Source: Sulfuricurvum sp. (lineage in GTDB: Bacteria > Campylobacterota > Campylobacteria > Campylobacterales > Sulfurimonadaceae). From it: DNA of 12,552 nt. The number at the start of each line of letters is the position of its first letter. Position 1 is the first letter of the stretch. Below the pieces are notes generated by a model, which did not search any database, was not told the origin of the DNA, and saw only the letters and a list, made by a program, of their open reading frames with translations. Positions 12,542-12,552 of this stretch are shown here, piece by piece. The stretch spans positions 1 through 12,552 of the forward strand of contig DZBC01000035.1 of the NCBI GenBank assembly GCA_022729835.1, read 5' to 3'. A program made the position numbers and the translations under genes.

Positions 12542-12552
12542 TCCGGCCACCC
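12517..12552 (-). mobile_element. IS21-like terminal repeat array, right edge
   Basis: ATCCGGCCACCC occurs at 12518-12529 and 12541-12552 (23 bp apart); on the minus strand this is GGGTGGCCGGAT, the same unit as at 5-15 and 29-39. The orientation is inverted relative to the left edge. The element cuts the preceding small gene and continues beyond the window. Confidence 0.45.

Noticed and set aside
1..12552. tRNA, rRNA or riboswitch
   Set aside because: I found no cloverleaf with a CCA-proximal acceptor stem, no rRNA signature and no familiar riboswitch core by eye; a covariance-model scan would be needed to exclude small RNAs.

Overview
The window looks like most of a small mosaic plasmid, or a plasmid-derived island. 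Its core is an iteron origin, a Rep_3-type initiator and a small-ParA/ParB partition operon. No chromosomal housekeeping gene is visible. The replication/partition block (about 700-4450) is AT-rich, while much of the rest is markedly more GC-rich, so segments of different origin have been joined. The codon style and the combination of modules suggest a Campylobacterota host (Sulfuricurvum/Sulfurimonas type). That is an inference from general resemblance, not from a marker gene.

Layout. 1-60 and 12517-12552 each hold two copies of a GTGGCCGGAT unit, in opposite orientation at the two edges, as expected if an IS21-like element lies just outside the window (or across the junction of a circle). 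62-385 (minus) is a decayed IS1634-like transposase fragment with an in-frame stop. 381-565 holds five copies of a 15-bp degenerate repeat. 739-1357 is the origin: direct and inverted iterons, a strong dyad and an AT-rich stretch with an inverted repeat. Then come rep (1405-2724), parA (2888-3547) and parB (3528-4346). A 16-bp palindrome inside parB recurs at the centre of a 36-bp perfect palindrome abutting the parB stop, and is a good parS candidate.

4382-4695 has no clear gene. 4696-5164 encodes an unknown 119-aa protein and possibly a 34-aa coupled peptide. Facing them is a Y-family DNA polymerase (minus, 5229-6497) with an unusual insertion. An unknown 106-aa frame, an AbiEii-type nucleotidyltransferase and an 82-aa partner follow, all on the minus strand and apparently in one operon, with a toxin-antitoxin architecture. 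8153-9325 (minus) is an operon of three small membrane proteins. It diverges from a CI/LexA-like repressor (9600-10247) that has lost both catalytic residues for self-cleavage; three direct repeats spaced exactly 30 bp apart lie in front of the repressor.

The right end (10500-12552) is a patchwork. A GC-rich reading frame, possibly the tail of a conjugation protein of TraG type, is cut on both sides by AT-rich segments, and its last codons reappear downstream at 12237. Inside it, on the opposite strand, is a well-formed small membrane-protein gene (11750-11914). The last gene (12356-12541) is truncated by the IS-like end.

Working together: rep/ori and par maintain the replicon, the AbiEii pair probably adds addiction or phage defence, and the repressor probably controls its divergent membrane operon. 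The conjugation functions appear to be remnants.
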